Below, piece after piece: positions 9,362 to 18,652 of a DNA stretch of 64,000 bases. The position numbers and the translations under genes were made by a program. Location: NCBI RefSeq assembly GCF_029255285.1, contig NZ_JAPUVI010000087.1:1-64000 (forward strand), read 5' to 3'. The notes below the pieces were generated by a model that searched no databases, was not told the DNA's origin, and saw only the letters and a list, made by a program, of their open reading frames with translations. The stretch's first letter is position 1, and each line of letters opens with the position of its first letter. This DNA is from Accumulibacter sp. GTDB taxonomy: Bacteria; Pseudomonadota; Gammaproteobacteria; Burkholderiales; Rhodocyclaceae.

Positions 9362-9865
9362 TCAGGCAAGCGCCTGCAGCGCCGCGTCGTAGTCCGGCTC
9401 GTCTTTGATCTCGGCCACCAACTGACTGTGCAATACGGTATCGTCACCGTCGAGGACAAGCACCGCACGTGCCGCCAGTCCAGTCAACGGACCGGAGCTC
9501 AGTGCGACGCCGTAGGCTTCGAGGAAATCGCGGCCCCGCATCGTGGAGAGCATCACCACCCGGTCGAGTCCCTCGGCACCGCAGAAACGGCTTTGCGCAA
9601 ATGGCAGGTCGGCGGAAACACAGAGCACCACGGTATTCGTCAGCGCCGCCGCCCGCTCGTTGAACTTGCGCACCGACGTCGCGCAGGTCGGCGTGTCGAT
9701 GCTCGGGAAAATGTTCAGAACCTTGCGCTGACCGGCAAAGCTGCGCAGCGAAACGTCGGCAAGATCCTTGCCGACCAGCGTGAAGTCCGGCGCCGACTGG
9801 CCAAGCTGCGGAAAGCGGCCGCTTACTTGCATCGGCTTGCCGCCAAGCGTTACTGTGTTCGTCAT
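9362..9865 (-). CDS. tpx: Thiol peroxidase, atypical 2-Cys peroxiredoxin
   Basis: A 167-residue enzyme that reduces hydrogen and organic peroxides using thioredoxin. The peroxidatic Cys61 lies in [16 protein letters not shown] and the resolving cysteine is Cys95 in QSRFCG, the same positions as in E. coli Tpx. The start has GAGGAATCGAC before ATG. It is probably transcribed alone or with the IclR gene 17 bases downstream. Its neighbour across the intergenic region, divergent, is the redox sensor regB; both relate to redox state, but I see no direct evidence of shared control. Confidence 0.95.
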   Translation of the reverse strand: MTNTVTLGGKPMQVSGRFPQLGQSAPDFTLVGKDLADVSLRSFAGQRKVLNIFPSIDTPTCATSVRKFNERAAALTNTVVLCVSADLPFAQSRFCGAEGLDRVVMLSTMRGRDFLEAYGVALSSGPLTGLAARAVLVLDGDDTVLHSQLVAEIKDEPDYDAALQALA

Positions 9866-10199
9866 GTCGATTCCTCGTGGAGGTTTGAAGGGAGCGGAGA
9901 ATGGTACCAGCCCAGGTCGTTCGGGTCGGCGCTACTTGGTCACCATTTCATGGCCAAAGTTCGCCGCCGGACGAATCTCCGTCCGGCGGCAGCCCTCACT
10001 GCCGTGCGATAGCCCGACTGGCACAGGTTGATACGGCCTCCCGCTCGGTGCGCAATGGCACTCGGGCGCGAGATACCGGCGCCAGTCGGTGTTCCCGGCG
10101 TTCGCGAAGTAGGCGACGAATTGCCGCAGCCGCAGGCACGCGATCGGTCGGCGGCGTAAAATTTGACGTCTGTACCTCTCGCCAGGTGAAGTGCCGACC
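9866..10199. other. Intergenic region between tpx and regB
   Basis: The divergent promoters of tpx and regB must lie here. It contains a perfect 11-base inverted repeat (9964-9991, listed separately). A TAAAAT hexamer near 10157 could be a -10 element for regB. No gene is supported. Confidence 0.45.
9964..9991. repeat. Perfect 11-bp inverted repeat with 6-base loop
   Basis: The left arm GCCGCCGGACG (9964-9974) is followed by AATCTC and the exact reverse complement CGTCCGGCGGC (9981-9991). No T-run follows on either strand, so it is not a standard rho-independent terminator. It could be an RNA hairpin, a protein-binding palindrome or a rho-linked end. Confidence 0.7.
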
Positions 10200-11573
10200 A
10201 TGCCTCCATCCCGTCGCGATCCGCCAGCGGCTTTGCTGCCCACAGCGGCCAACCCGCTGGCCCGACTGGTAACACTACGCCGACTCGAGGTGCTGACACA
10301 GGCGGTCGTCCTCCTGCTGGCGGTGGCGTGGCTCAGGATTCCCCTCGATGTCCCGTTCATGAGCGCGACCATTGCGCTGCTCGCGGCGATCAACCTGGCC
10401 ACTCGATGGCGGCTCGAGCGTGGCGGTCCGGTGAGCGAACGCGAGATCTTGGGCCACCTGATGATCGATGTCATTGCTCTGGGCTTGCTTCTTTTCTTCG
10501 CCGGCGGCTCGACCAACCCATTCGTCTCGCTTTTCCTGCTGCCGCCGACGCTGGCTGCGGCGATGCTGTCGGCGAAGCGCGCCTGGACGGTGGCCGGCCT
10601 TACACTGCTCATTTATACTTTTTTGATTTTCTGGAGCCTGCCGCTACCGCCGCCTCAAGGCGACCTGGCGCAGTTCGATGCGCTGCTCGCTCGTGCCACC
10701 GGCGGTGCTGGCGAGCATGCGAGTCACAACAACGGCTTTGCCCTGCATGTCCTCGGAATGTGGCTGAACTTCGTGATCAGCGTCGGCATCGTCGCTTTCT
10801 TTCTGACCCGTATGGCCTCGACCCTCAAGGACCGCGAGCGGCAGCTGGCGGCGGCCCGCGAAGCCGCGCTGCGCAACGAGCAGATTCTCGCGCTCGGGAC
10901 GCTCGCCGCCGGCGCCGCTCACCAGTTGGGTACGCCGCTGGGGACGATGGCGATCGTCATCCGCGAGCTCGAACTGAACACCGGCAACGATCCCGAGATC
11001 AAGGAGGATCTGTGGCTGTTGCGCGAACAGGTCGACCGCTGCAAGCGAACGATTTCGCAGATTCTTGCTTCGACCGGGCAGAGCCGCGATGAGAGCCTGC
11101 GCGCCCTGACCCTCGACGCCTACCTGCACCGACTGCTCGACGAGTGGCAGGTGATCCGCCCGCACGCCTTGCTCAGCACAACGCTGCATGGCGAGCAGCC
11201 GGCGCCACGGGTCGCCGCCGACCGTACGCTGGAACAGGCGATACTCAATCTGCTGGACAATGCCGCCGACGCCCATGGCGCGAACCCCGACGCCTTGCGT
11301 TTCACGGCCGACTGGGACAGCGAGACCTGTCACATCGAGATCGTCGACGGGGGGCCGGGGCTGGACGCCGAGGCTGCCGAGCGCTTGGGTGAGGCATTCT
11401 TCAGCACCAAGACAAACAGCGCAGAGCCCGGCGGCGGTATCGGAATCGGTCTGTTTCTGTCGAATGCCACCATCGCGCGCTTTGGTGGCAGAGTCGAGCT
11501 CGTTAACCGTGACGATTCGCGTGCGGGCGTGCGTACTCGCGTCACCCTGCCACTCGATCGCCTGAAAGTCTGA
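10200..11573 (+). CDS. regB: Redox-sensing histidine kinase RegB/PrrB
   Basis: A 457-residue kinase with six hydrophobic segments in the first 210 residues and a C-terminal kinase core. The ubiquinone-binding heptapeptide region reads GGSTNPF (about 102-108), diagnostic of RegB/PrrB. The H-box is GAAHQLGTPLGT with phospho-acceptor His241. The redox-active cysteine of the family is present as Cys281 in QVDRCKRTIS. The N-box NLLDNAADA and the G-box GGGIGIGLFLS follow. RegB senses the quinone pool and oxygen and phosphorylates RegA. I start at ATG 10200, with AGGTGA ten bases upstream; GTG 10191 would leave no room for that site. regA follows four bases after the stop. Confidence 0.94.
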   Translation: MPPSRRDPPAALLPTAANPLARLVTLRRLEVLTQAVVLLLAVAWLRIPLDVPFMSATIALLAAINLATRWRLERGGPVSEREILGHLMIDVIALGLLLFFAGGSTNPFVSLFLLPPTLAAAMLSAKRAWTVAGLTLLIYTFLIFWSLPLPPPQGDLAQFDALLARATGGAGEHASHNNGFALHVLGMWLNFVISVGIVAFFLTRMASTLKDRERQLAAAREAALRNEQILALGTLAAGAAHQLGTPLGTMAIVIRELELNTGNDPEIKEDLWLLREQVDRCKRTISQILASTGQSRDESLRALTLDAYLHRLLDEWQVIRPHALLSTTLHGEQPAPRVAADRTLEQAILNLLDNAADAHGANPDALRFTADWDSETCHIEIVDGGPGLDAEAAERLGEAFFSTKTNSAEPGGGIGIGLFLSNATIARFGGRVELVNRDDSRAGVRTRVTLPLDRLKV

Positions 11574-11577
11574 ATCC

Positions 11578-12144
11578 ATGCTTGTGCAAAATGCCAGACA
11601 CACCGCCGACGAACGCCCGACGCTGCTGCTGGTCGACGACGACGACGCCTTCCGCCGGGTTCTCGGGCGCGCGCTGGAGCGCCGCGGCTATGCCGTGAGC
11701 GTTGCCGCGAACGTCGAAGCGGCTGTCCTCAAAGCGCAGGCGCAGCCTCCCGAGTACGCCGTGGTGGATCTCAAGATGCCCGGAGAATCGGGACTGTTTC
11801 TCATCCGGAAGCTCATCGACCTCGATCCGAACACGCGTGTCGTCATGCTGACCGGCTACGCGAGTATCGCGACGGCGATCGAGGCAATCAAGCTCGGCGC
11901 CATCCACTACCTCGCCAAACCATGCGACGCGGACGAGGTCGTGGCGGCGCTCAACAAGAGCAGCGAGGGGGATGCGGCGACGGCGGTCGCCGATTCACCG
12001 TTGTCGGTCGACCGTCTCGAGTGGGAACACATCCAGCGCGTGCTGGGCGAACATCAGGGCAACGTCTCGGCTACCGCCCGCGCGCTCAAGATGCATCGAC
12101 GCACGCTGCAGCGCAAACTCGGTAAGCGCCCGAGCCGGGAGTAG
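11578..12144 (+). CDS. regA: Response regulator RegA/PrrA
   Basis: A 188-residue regulator. The receiver domain has the acidic pocket LLLVDDDD, phospho-acceptor Asp64 in VVDLKMPGESG and the conserved Lys114 in YLAKP. A short linker leads to a Fis-type helix-turn-helix (HQGNVSATARALKMHRRTLQRKL) at the C-terminus, as in the RegA/PrrA/ActR family. In other proteobacteria it controls respiration, carbon and nitrogen metabolism in response to redox state. It forms an operon with regB. The DNA-recognition helix is very conserved in this family and looks intact here. Confidence 0.94.
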   Translation: MLVQNARHTADERPTLLLVDDDDAFRRVLGRALERRGYAVSVAANVEAAVLKAQAQPPEYAVVDLKMPGESGLFLIRKLIDLDPNTRVVMLTGYASIATAIEAIKLGAIHYLAKPCDADEVVAALNKSSEGDAATAVADSPLSVDRLEWEHIQRVLGEHQGNVSATARALKMHRRTLQRKLGKRPSRE

Positions 12145-12234
12145 CGAGGCCGGACGACAGACGAGCGGCCTTGGCCGTGTCGGCCGACAAGCGGCTGTGG
12201 GCGGGCGCCACTCCAGCCGGCGGCGGCGAAGGAT

Positions 12235-12262
12235 AAAAAAATGGGCGCCACGAAGGCGCCCC
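12235..12262 (-). terminator. Rho-independent terminator after amtB
   Basis: On the minus strand the stem GGCGCCC/GGGCGCC (7 bp, plus-strand arms 12243-12249 and 12255-12261) with a five-base loop is followed by ATTTTTTT. It lies about 30 bases after the amtB stop and closes the porin-glnK-amtB transcript. Confidence 0.88.
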
Positions 12263-12291
12263 AAGGGGAGAGAAGTCACCTGCAGAAGCTT

Positions 12292-13791
12292 TCAATAGTG
12301 GTAAGCCGATTCGCCGTGCGAAGTGATGTCGAGACCTTCGCGTTCCTCTTCCTCCGGCACCCGCAGCCCGATGACCATATCGACGAGTTTGAAAGCCACC
12401 AGCGAGACGACGCCAGACCAGACGATCACGGTACCTACCCCCCACAACTGGCTGATGACCTGGGCCGCCATGTCGTAGTCGCCGACCTTGTTGGCCACGT
12501 AGTCATAGACACCGGTGCCGCCGAGCGCCGGATCGGTGAAAACACCGGTCAGGATCGCGCCAAGAATGCCGCCAACGCCGTGCACACCGAAGACGTCGAG
12601 CGAATCGTCGGCCCCGAGCAGGCGCTTCAGGCCATTGACGCCCCACAGGCAGATCACGCCGGCCAGCAGACCGATGGCGATGGCTCCCATGACACCGACG
12701 AAGCCGGCGGCCGGGGTAATCGCGACGAGGCCCGACACCGCACCCGAAGCCGCGCCGAGCATTGACGGCTTGCCCTTCAACAGCCACTCGGCCAGCATCC
12801 AGGACAGCGCGGCGCAGGCGGTTGCCACCCAGGTGTTGACCATCGCCAGCGCGGCACCGCCGCTCGCCTCGAGCGCCGAACCGGCGTTGAAACCGAACCA
12901 GCCGAACCACAGCAGCGATGCGCCGATCATCGTGAAGGTCAGGCTGTGCGGAGCCATCGACTCACGGCCGTAGCCGATTCGCTTGCCGATGACGATCGCG
13001 CCGATCAAACCGGCGATAGCGGCGTTGATGTGCACCACCGTCCCGCCAGCGAAGTCGAGCGCGCCCTTTTGAAACAGGAAGCCAGCGGTCTTGCCGGCCG
13101 CCTCGCCAGCAGCCGCGTCAAGATAGGCGTCCGGCCCCGCCCAGTACCACACCATGTGCGCCATCGGCAGATAAGAGAGGGTGAACCAGATCACCATGAA
13201 GACGAGGATCGCGGCGAACTTTGCCCGTTCGGCGAAGGCGCCGACGATCAGTCCGCAAGTAATTGCCGCGAAAGCTCCCTGAAAGATCACGTAGGCCAGC
13301 TCCGAGATCACCACCCCCTTGGAGAATGTGGCGACCACCGAGTCAACGGTGACTCCCTTCAGGAATACTTTGTCGAGCACCCCGAAGAAGCCGCCGCCCT
13401 CGGTGAACGCCACCGAGTAGCCATAAACGACCCACAACACGCTGATCAGCGAAAAGGTGACGAAGACCTGCATCAGCACCGAGAGCATGTTCTTGGTACG
13501 CACCAGGCCACCATAAAACAAGGCCAGGCCGGGGATGGACATCAGGATGACGAGCGCGGCGCTGACCATGATCCAGGCGTTGTCGCCCTTGTTGGCAACC
13601 AGAGCCGGAGCGGCTGCGGCAGCGGCCGGGGCAGCGCTTGCCGCGGTGCTCGAAGGCGTCGCGCTAGCCGCGGGTTCGGTCACCGCGCTGGTGCCAGTGC
13701 TGGCTGCGGCGGCCGGTTTATCTTCCGCCCAGACCGGTGCACCGATGTTGATGACGCCGAGCAGAGCGAGGATGGCGAGTGTACGTTTCAT
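12292..13791 (-). CDS. amtB: Ammonium transporter AmtB
   Basis: A 499-residue inner-membrane ammonium channel. A cleavable signal peptide (MKRTLAILALLG to VWAED) is followed by an unusual Ala/Ser/Pro/Thr-rich stretch (about residues 24-70), then the eleven-helix Amt core. Family motifs include FYGGLVRTKN, WVVYGYS, GGTVVHINAAIAGL and DDSLDVFGVHGVGG, the last two carrying the pore histidines. The C-terminal tail EEEREGLDITSHGESAYHY is the region GlnK contacts. ATG 13791 is chosen because of GAGGAGC upstream and the signal peptide. It follows glnK by ten bases and is regulated with it. Confidence 0.96.
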   Translation of the reverse strand: MKRTLAILALLGVINIGAPVWAEDKPAAAASTGTSAVTEPAASATPSSTAASAAPAAAAAAPALVANKGDNAWIMVSAALVILMSIPGLALFYGGLVRTKNMLSVLMQVFVTFSLISVLWVVYGYSVAFTEGGGFFGVLDKVFLKGVTVDSVVATFSKGVVISELAYVIFQGAFAAITCGLIVGAFAERAKFAAILVFMVIWFTLSYLPMAHMVWYWAGPDAYLDAAAGEAAGKTAGFLFQKGALDFAGGTVVHINAAIAGLIGAIVIGKRIGYGRESMAPHSLTFTMIGASLLWFGWFGFNAGSALEASGGAALAMVNTWVATACAALSWMLAEWLLKGKPSMLGAASGAVSGLVAITPAAGFVGVMGAIAIGLLAGVICLWGVNGLKRLLGADDSLDVFGVHGVGGILGAILTGVFTDPALGGTGVYDYVANKVGDYDMAAQVISQLWGVGTVIVWSGVVSLVAFKLVDMVIGLRVPEEEEREGLDITSHGESAYHY

Positions 13792-13801
13792 GTTTTGCTC
13801 C

Positions 13802-14191
<390 letters not shown>

Positions 14192-15067
14192 CTAGAAAGT
14201 CCGGCTGACCGAAAGTACGGCGAGCGCGCGACCGGCATCTTTGGTGTGCGAGCCGAAGCTGATCACGCCGCCGCTGTCCGAGTTCGAATTGGTGAAGCAG
14301 TAGGGCTGATAGCTCGCGGCTCCGCAATTGCCCGCTGCATTGGTATCGATGTACGACAGGGCGAACAGCCAGCCACTCACGTCTTTGGTCACGCCAACCT
14401 TCCAGTCCGTGTAATCGCCGTTGTAGACGTTCTTGAGGTTCAGGCGACCGAGGTGGGCATTGACCCCCCAGCCTTGCCCGAGATCGTAGTTGGCCGATAG
14501 ATCGAGATACTGGCTGCCGTGCGTGTTCTTGCCGGTCGACAGGCCGAACTTGTCCACGCCGCGCAGCGAGAAGTAGTCGCCCATCGAGTAAAAGTACTTC
14601 AGTGACAGGAACTTCCACGAGCCACCAAGGTAAAGCTCCTTGTTGTTCACCGCCCCGGAATTGGCGCCGACGCCAAGGCCACTGGCGTCCGACCCTGGGT
14701 AGTAGTAGTAGATCGCGCCGATGTCGATGGCGAAGTCACCGAAAGCCGCCTTGTAGCCTCCGTAGAAGTCCATTTCCAGATTGCCATCCGGGAATCCGGC
14801 GCCGGAACTGACGTTCGAGTTCCAGTTCCCGACGTAGAAACCGCTGGCGTGCGCGTAGTCGAAGCCCCCTTGCAGCGCCGGCTTGCCGAAGGTCTGGTCG
14901 ATGCCGCGAAAGCGGTAACTGCTGAACAGGCCCAGATTGCCGCTCAGCGTATGCGGACTGGCCGTCCCCGCGGGTACGGTGTCAGCCTGCGCCGAGTCGG
15001 GTGTTTGGGCGACGGCCGGCGTGGACAAGGCCGCGCAGAACACGGTGGCAAGTGCGAGGTTCTTCAT
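14192..15067 (-). CDS. TorF-family putative outer-membrane porin
   Basis: A 291-residue protein with a signal peptide (MKNLALATVFCAALSTPAVA) and alternating aromatic beta-strand segments typical of an outer-membrane barrel, ending in a C-terminal Phe (SVSRTF). Sequences such as GLFSSYRFRGIDQTFGKPALQGGFDY and DFYGGYKAAFGDF match the TorF family (TIGR02001). It is the first gene of the transcript that continues to glnK and amtB 51 bases on, and the sigma-54 promoter lies just upstream. This suggests it admits ammonium or another nitrogen source across the outer membrane during nitrogen limitation. That role is inferred from context only. Confidence 0.8.
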   Translation of the reverse strand: MKNLALATVFCAALSTPAVAQTPDSAQADTVPAGTASPHTLSGNLGLFSSYRFRGIDQTFGKPALQGGFDYAHASGFYVGNWNSNVSSGAGFPDGNLEMDFYGGYKAAFGDFAIDIGAIYYYYPGSDASGLGVGANSGAVNNKELYLGGSWKFLSLKYFYSMGDYFSLRGVDKFGLSTGKNTHGSQYLDLSANYDLGQGWGVNAHLGRLNLKNVYNGDYTDWKVGVTKDVSGWLFALSYIDTNAAGNCGAASYQPYCFTNSNSDSGGVISFGSHTKDAGRALAVLSVSRTF

Positions 15068-15114
15068 GGTAGCGCCTTAAGCAGAGTAGAAAAGGGAAAT
15101 ACCGTCGACCGTCA

Positions 15115-15130
15115 AGCACTTTTCGTGCCA
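15115..15130 (-). promoter_or_regulatory. Sigma-54 (RpoN) promoter of the porin-glnK-amtB operon
   Basis: The minus strand reads TGGCACGAAAAGTGCT. Against the sigma-54 consensus TGGCACG-N4-TTGCW only one position differs (G for the first T of TTGC), and the GG and GC dinucleotides have exactly the required spacing. It lies about 48 bases upstream of the porin ATG, leaving a short leader. Confidence 0.85.
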
Positions 15131-15225
15131 TAACAATTTTATTTATGTATCGCAATCACTTGGCCGATTTCGGCGAGATCGCCAAGGCAAGACCGCACTG
15201 CAAGTGCGCGGCCCAGGAAAATTGG

Positions 15226-15242
15226 CGCACCAAGGTGGTGCG
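15226..15242. promoter_or_regulatory. NtrC-type enhancer palindrome
   Basis: CGCACCAAGGTGGTGCG matches the NtrC site consensus GCACCA-N3-TGGTGC perfectly in its 15-base core and has one mismatch per outermost base. Its centre is about 112 bp upstream of the sigma-54 promoter, a usual enhancer distance. It also lies 72 bases upstream of ubiK, transcribed the other way. Confidence 0.8.
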
Positions 15243-15313
15243 CGCCCTGGAGGGCCGTTTGCGTGTGCTAAACTTCGTCGGTCCTGCAACCTCTACGCCT
15301 TTCGGTGAACACG

Positions 15314-15559
15314 ATGCTTGATCCCCGGATCCTCGAAGAACTCGGCGCCCGCCTGAGTGGCATGATTGCTGCCAGCCCGGCGGCCGATATAGAAAAAAAC
15401 GTTCGCGCCCTGCTTTCGAGCGTGTTTGCCAAGCTCGATCTGGTAAGTCGTGAAGAATTCGACATCCAGATGCAGGTTCTGCAGCGCACGCGAGAAAAAT
15501 TGAAGGCCCTCGAAGCACGGCTCGAGCGGCTGGAAAACCCACCCGCACCGCCGATCTGA
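15314..15559 (+). CDS. ubiK: UbiK-like ubiquinone biosynthesis accessory factor (YqiC/BMFP)
   Basis: An 81-residue protein with the family motif KLDLVSREEFDIQMQVLQRTREKL followed by a C-terminal coiled coil. UbiK (YqiC) binds UbiJ and membranes and helps ubiquinone synthesis in E. coli. The ATG at 15314 aligns with the usual N-terminus (MLDP); GTG 15305 would add three residues. A GCCCGG/CCGGGC hairpin lies at 15567-15583, just past the stop, without a T-run. comM follows on the same strand after about 160 bases. Confidence 0.88.
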   Translation: MLDPRILEELGARLSGMIAASPAADIEKNVRALLSSVFAKLDLVSREEFDIQMQVLQRTREKLKALEARLERLENPPAPPI

Positions 15560-15718
15560 ATCCGCAGCCCGGCCTGACCGGGCGGCGTGACGAGGGTCAC
15601 CATGGGGTGCGACGCCGGCGCGTCACCCCGCTCAGGACTGGGCGGGTCTGACATCGGCAACCACCATCCCCCTTTCGGGCAGTGATTGACTAGACTGAGG
15701 TTTTGCTCCCGTACCGCC

Positions 15719-17221
15719 ATGCCGCTCGCTATCGTTTTCAGCCGTGGTCTGGATGGGCTTTCCGCGCCGGAAGTCGCGGTCGAGGTCCACCTGGCCGGCG
15801 GCTTGCCGAGCGTCACGCTGGTCGGGCTACCCGACACCGAGGTCAAAGAGGCGCGTGACCGGGTCAGAGCGGCGTTGCAGAACTCCGGCTTCGACTTTCC
15901 GAGCAAGCGGATCACGGTGAACCTCGCCCCGGCCGACCTGCCCAAGGAATCCGGGCGTTTCGACCTGCCCATCGCGCTCGGCATTCTTGCCGCGTCGGAC
16001 CAGATTCCGAAGCAGGCCCTGGCCGACCATGAGTTCGCGGGCGAACTGTCACTCTCGGGCGAACTGCGGCCGATCCGCGGCGCCCTCGCGATGGTGCTCG
16101 CTGCCGGCAGCAGCGGCCGCCGTTTCATCCTGCCAACGGGCAGTGCGCAGGAGGCGGCGTTGGCCGCTAGAGCGCCGGTGCTCGCCGCCGCCAGCCTGCT
16201 CGAGGTCTGCGCTCACCTGACCGGACAGGGCAAGCTGAGCGACTGCGTCGCGGTCGATCGCTCCCCGTGCGACAACGGCGACGACCATCCCGACCTGGCT
16301 GACGTACGGGGTCAGACGCAGGCCAAGCGAGTCCTCGAGGTGGCCGCGGCTGGGGCACATTCGATCCTGCTGGCCGGGCCACCGGGCACCGGCAAGTCGA
16401 TGCTCGCGAGCCGCCTGCCGGGCTTGCTGCCGCCGATGACGCTCGACGCCGCGCTCGAATCGGCGGCTGTACTATCGCTCGCCGGCCAGTTCCGGCCGGA
16501 ATGGTTTCGCCGCCATCCCTACCGCGCGCCGCATCACACGGCTTCCTCCGCGGCACTCGTCGGGGGTGGCAGCGTCCCGCACCCCGGCGAAATCTCGCTG
16601 GCCCATCACGGAGTGCTGTTTCTCGACGAGATCCCTGAGTTCGACCGGCGAGTTCTCGAAGCCTTGCGCGAACCGCTGGACAGCGGACGCATCCACATTT
16701 CTCGCGCCACGAGGCAGGCCGAGTTTCCGGCGCAGTTTCAGCTCGTTGCGGCGATGAACCCCTGTCCCTGCGGCTACCACGGAGACTCGCGCGGGCGTTG
16801 CCGGTGTACGCCGGACCAGGTGCTGCGCTATCGCAGCCGCCTTTCCGGACCCTTGCTCGACCGCATCGACCTGCAGATCGAAGTTCCGGCGCTGCCCGCC
16901 GACGTGCTGCAGCGAGCACCGGACGGCGAAGCCTCGGCAGCCGTTCGTGCCCGCGTCACCCGGGCACGCGAAAGACAGATGGCGCGCCAGGGAAAAGCCA
17001 ACGCGCGCCTGACGACCAGGGAAATCGATCAGCACTGCCAGCCGGCGGCATCCGCCGCGACGCTGTTGAAGCAGGCGATCAGCCGCTTCGAGCTATCGGC
17101 GCGCGCTTTTCATCGCGTCCTCAAGGTGGCGCGGACGCTCGCCGACCTCGCCGGCAGCGACGCGATCGAAATGCCGCATGTTGCCGAAGCCGTTCAGTAC
17201 CGCCGCTTCGCGAAAACCTGA
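15719..17221 (+). CDS. comM: ComM/YifB-family Mg-chelatase-like AAA+ ATPase
   Basis: A 500-residue protein with an N-terminal ChlI/Lon-protease-like fold (about 20-170), Walker A GPPGTGKS (220-227), Walker B GVLFLDEIPEF, the zinc-like cysteine motif CPCGYHGDSRGRCRC and the C-terminal ChlI domain. ComM is a hexameric helicase that promotes branch migration during natural transformation in Vibrio cholerae, and homologues are widespread in bacteria that are not known to be competent. ATG 15719 matches the conserved N-terminus MPLAIVFSRGLDG. It converges with the CorC-like gene downstream. Confidence 0.94.
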   Translation: MPLAIVFSRGLDGLSAPEVAVEVHLAGGLPSVTLVGLPDTEVKEARDRVRAALQNSGFDFPSKRITVNLAPADLPKESGRFDLPIALGILAASDQIPKQALADHEFAGELSLSGELRPIRGALAMVLAAGSSGRRFILPTGSAQEAALAARAPVLAAASLLEVCAHLTGQGKLSDCVAVDRSPCDNGDDHPDLADVRGQTQAKRVLEVAAAGAHSILLAGPPGTGKSMLASRLPGLLPPMTLDAALESAAVLSLAGQFRPEWFRRHPYRAPHHTASSAALVGGGSVPHPGEISLAHHGVLFLDEIPEFDRRVLEALREPLDSGRIHISRATRQAEFPAQFQLVAAMNPCPCGYHGDSRGRCRCTPDQVLRYRSRLSGPLLDRIDLQIEVPALPADVLQRAPDGEASAAVRARVTRARERQMARQGKANARLTTREIDQHCQPAASAATLLKQAISRFELSARAFHRVLKVARTLADLAGSDAIEMPHVAEAVQYRRFAKT

Positions 17222-17280
17222 CTTGTCGCCGGAACCGAAGGAGTAGCCTGGGCGACCGGCCCGGCTCGTGTGTCGGCGCG

Positions 17281-18567
17281 CTACGTGCGCCGGGAGACGA
17301 GAACCTTGTCCACTCGGTTGCCATCCATGTCGACGACTTCGAATCGCCACCCAGCACTTTCGAAGTGATCGGCTGCCGAGGGGATGCGCCCCAGCGCGTA
17401 CATGGCGAAGCCACCCAGGGTATTGAAGGCGTTCTCGTTTTCACCGGGCAGCTCGGCCACCAGACCGAGAACGCTCTTCAGACGTTCGATGCTGACGCTT
17501 CCGTCGATCAGCCGCGAGCCGTCCTCACGAACGACGACATCCTGCTCGTCGGAGCTGTCCCAGCCGGGCAGGTCGCCGACGATCGAAGCCAGCACGTCGG
17601 TCAGCGTCACCAGCCCCTGCAGTTCGCCGTACTCGTCGACCATCAACGCACATTGCTGGCGCGCGCGCCGGAAAGTCTCGAGCAGTTGCGTCGTCGTCAC
17701 GCTGGCCGGGACATAGAGCGCGGGCCGGACAAAGGCGTCGATGGCCAGCGGCTGGCCGGCGAGCACGCCTTTGAGAAGATCGCTGGTATGCAGGACACCG
17801 ACGATCTGCTCGAGGCCCTCGCGGCAAACGACGATGCGCCGGTGCGGGCTCTCGGCGAGGCGGTGGCGGATTTCCGCTTCGCTCGCGTTGAGGTCGAGCA
17901 GGTAGATGTCCTTGCGATGGGTCATGATCGCGCTGATGCGCTGGTCGTCCAGGCGCAGGACGTTGGCCACGATCGCCTGTTCGCTGGCGTGGAAGACCCC
18001 GGATTCGGCCCCCTGACCCATCAGCAGCTTGATCTCGTCGTCGGTCACCGACGACTCCGGCGAACGATCGGCGCCCAGCAAGCGGACGAACAGATTGGAC
18101 GACGACGACAGCAGATAGACCGCGGGGCGCGCCAGCGAAGAGAGGAAGTTCATCAGCGGCGCGATGAACGACGCGACGCGTTCCGGTGCCAGCAAGCCGA
18201 GGCGCTTCGGAACCAGTTCGCCGACCACGACCGAGAAGTACGTCAGACCGGCGACGACCAGAGCCAGAGCGATGCCTTCGGCGTGCTCGGCGAGCACCGG
18301 CCAGGCCGCCAGTTGCTGGGCCAGCGGGATGGCCAGCGCCGTCTCGCCAATGGCGCCGCTGAGGATGCCCACCGTGGTGATTCCCACCTGGACGGTGGAC
18401 AGGAAGGTCGAGGGCTCGCGGTGCAGCGCCAGGGCCGCACGGGCGCCCCGGTTGCCGTCGTCGGCGAGCGTCTGCAGGCGCGATTGGCGAGACGACAGCA
18501 CGGCGATCTCCGACATGGCGAAGAGACCGTTGAGCAGGATCAGGAGAAGAAGCAAGACGATGTCCAT
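17281..18567 (-). CDS. CNNM/CorC-type membrane protein with CBS domains
   Basis: About 428 residues. An N-terminal CNNM (DUF21) domain has membrane helices and the motif STVQVGITTVGILSGAIGE (about 58-76). Two CBS domains follow (about 205-325, with IMTHRKDIYLLD and MVDEYGELQGLVTLTDVL), then a C-terminal CorC_HlyC domain with GGFAMYALGRIP. The family is often annotated as hemolysin-like, but members are better explained as magnesium or other cation exporters. ATG 18567 is preferred over ATG 18573 because of GGAA spacing. It ends convergent with comM, and aroD lies 79 bases upstream on the same strand. Confidence 0.88.
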   Translation of the reverse strand: MDIVLLLLLILLNGLFAMSEIAVLSSRQSRLQTLADDGNRGARAALALHREPSTFLSTVQVGITTVGILSGAIGETALAIPLAQQLAAWPVLAEHAEGIALALVVAGLTYFSVVVGELVPKRLGLLAPERVASFIAPLMNFLSSLARPAVYLLSSSSNLFVRLLGADRSPESSVTDDEIKLLMGQGAESGVFHASEQAIVANVLRLDDQRISAIMTHRKDIYLLDLNASEAEIRHRLAESPHRRIVVCREGLEQIVGVLHTSDLLKGVLAGQPLAIDAFVRPALYVPASVTTTQLLETFRRARQQCALMVDEYGELQGLVTLTDVLASIVGDLPGWDSSDEQDVVVREDGSRLIDGSVSIERLKSVLGLVAELPGENENAFNTLGGFAMYALGRIPSAADHFESAGWRFEVVDMDGNRVDKVLVSRRT

Positions 18568-18652
18568 GGTCATTTCCGTCGGACCTGTGCCTCGCGGCCG
18601 GAGGCGGCCGACAAACCACCGCCAGCCGGTCGGCGATCGGCACTCGATCCGG

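Noticed and set aside
15194..15206. Second NtrC half-palindrome GCACTGCAAGTGC
   Set aside because: Palindromic and near the first site, but the arm spacing is two bases too short for the NtrC consensus.
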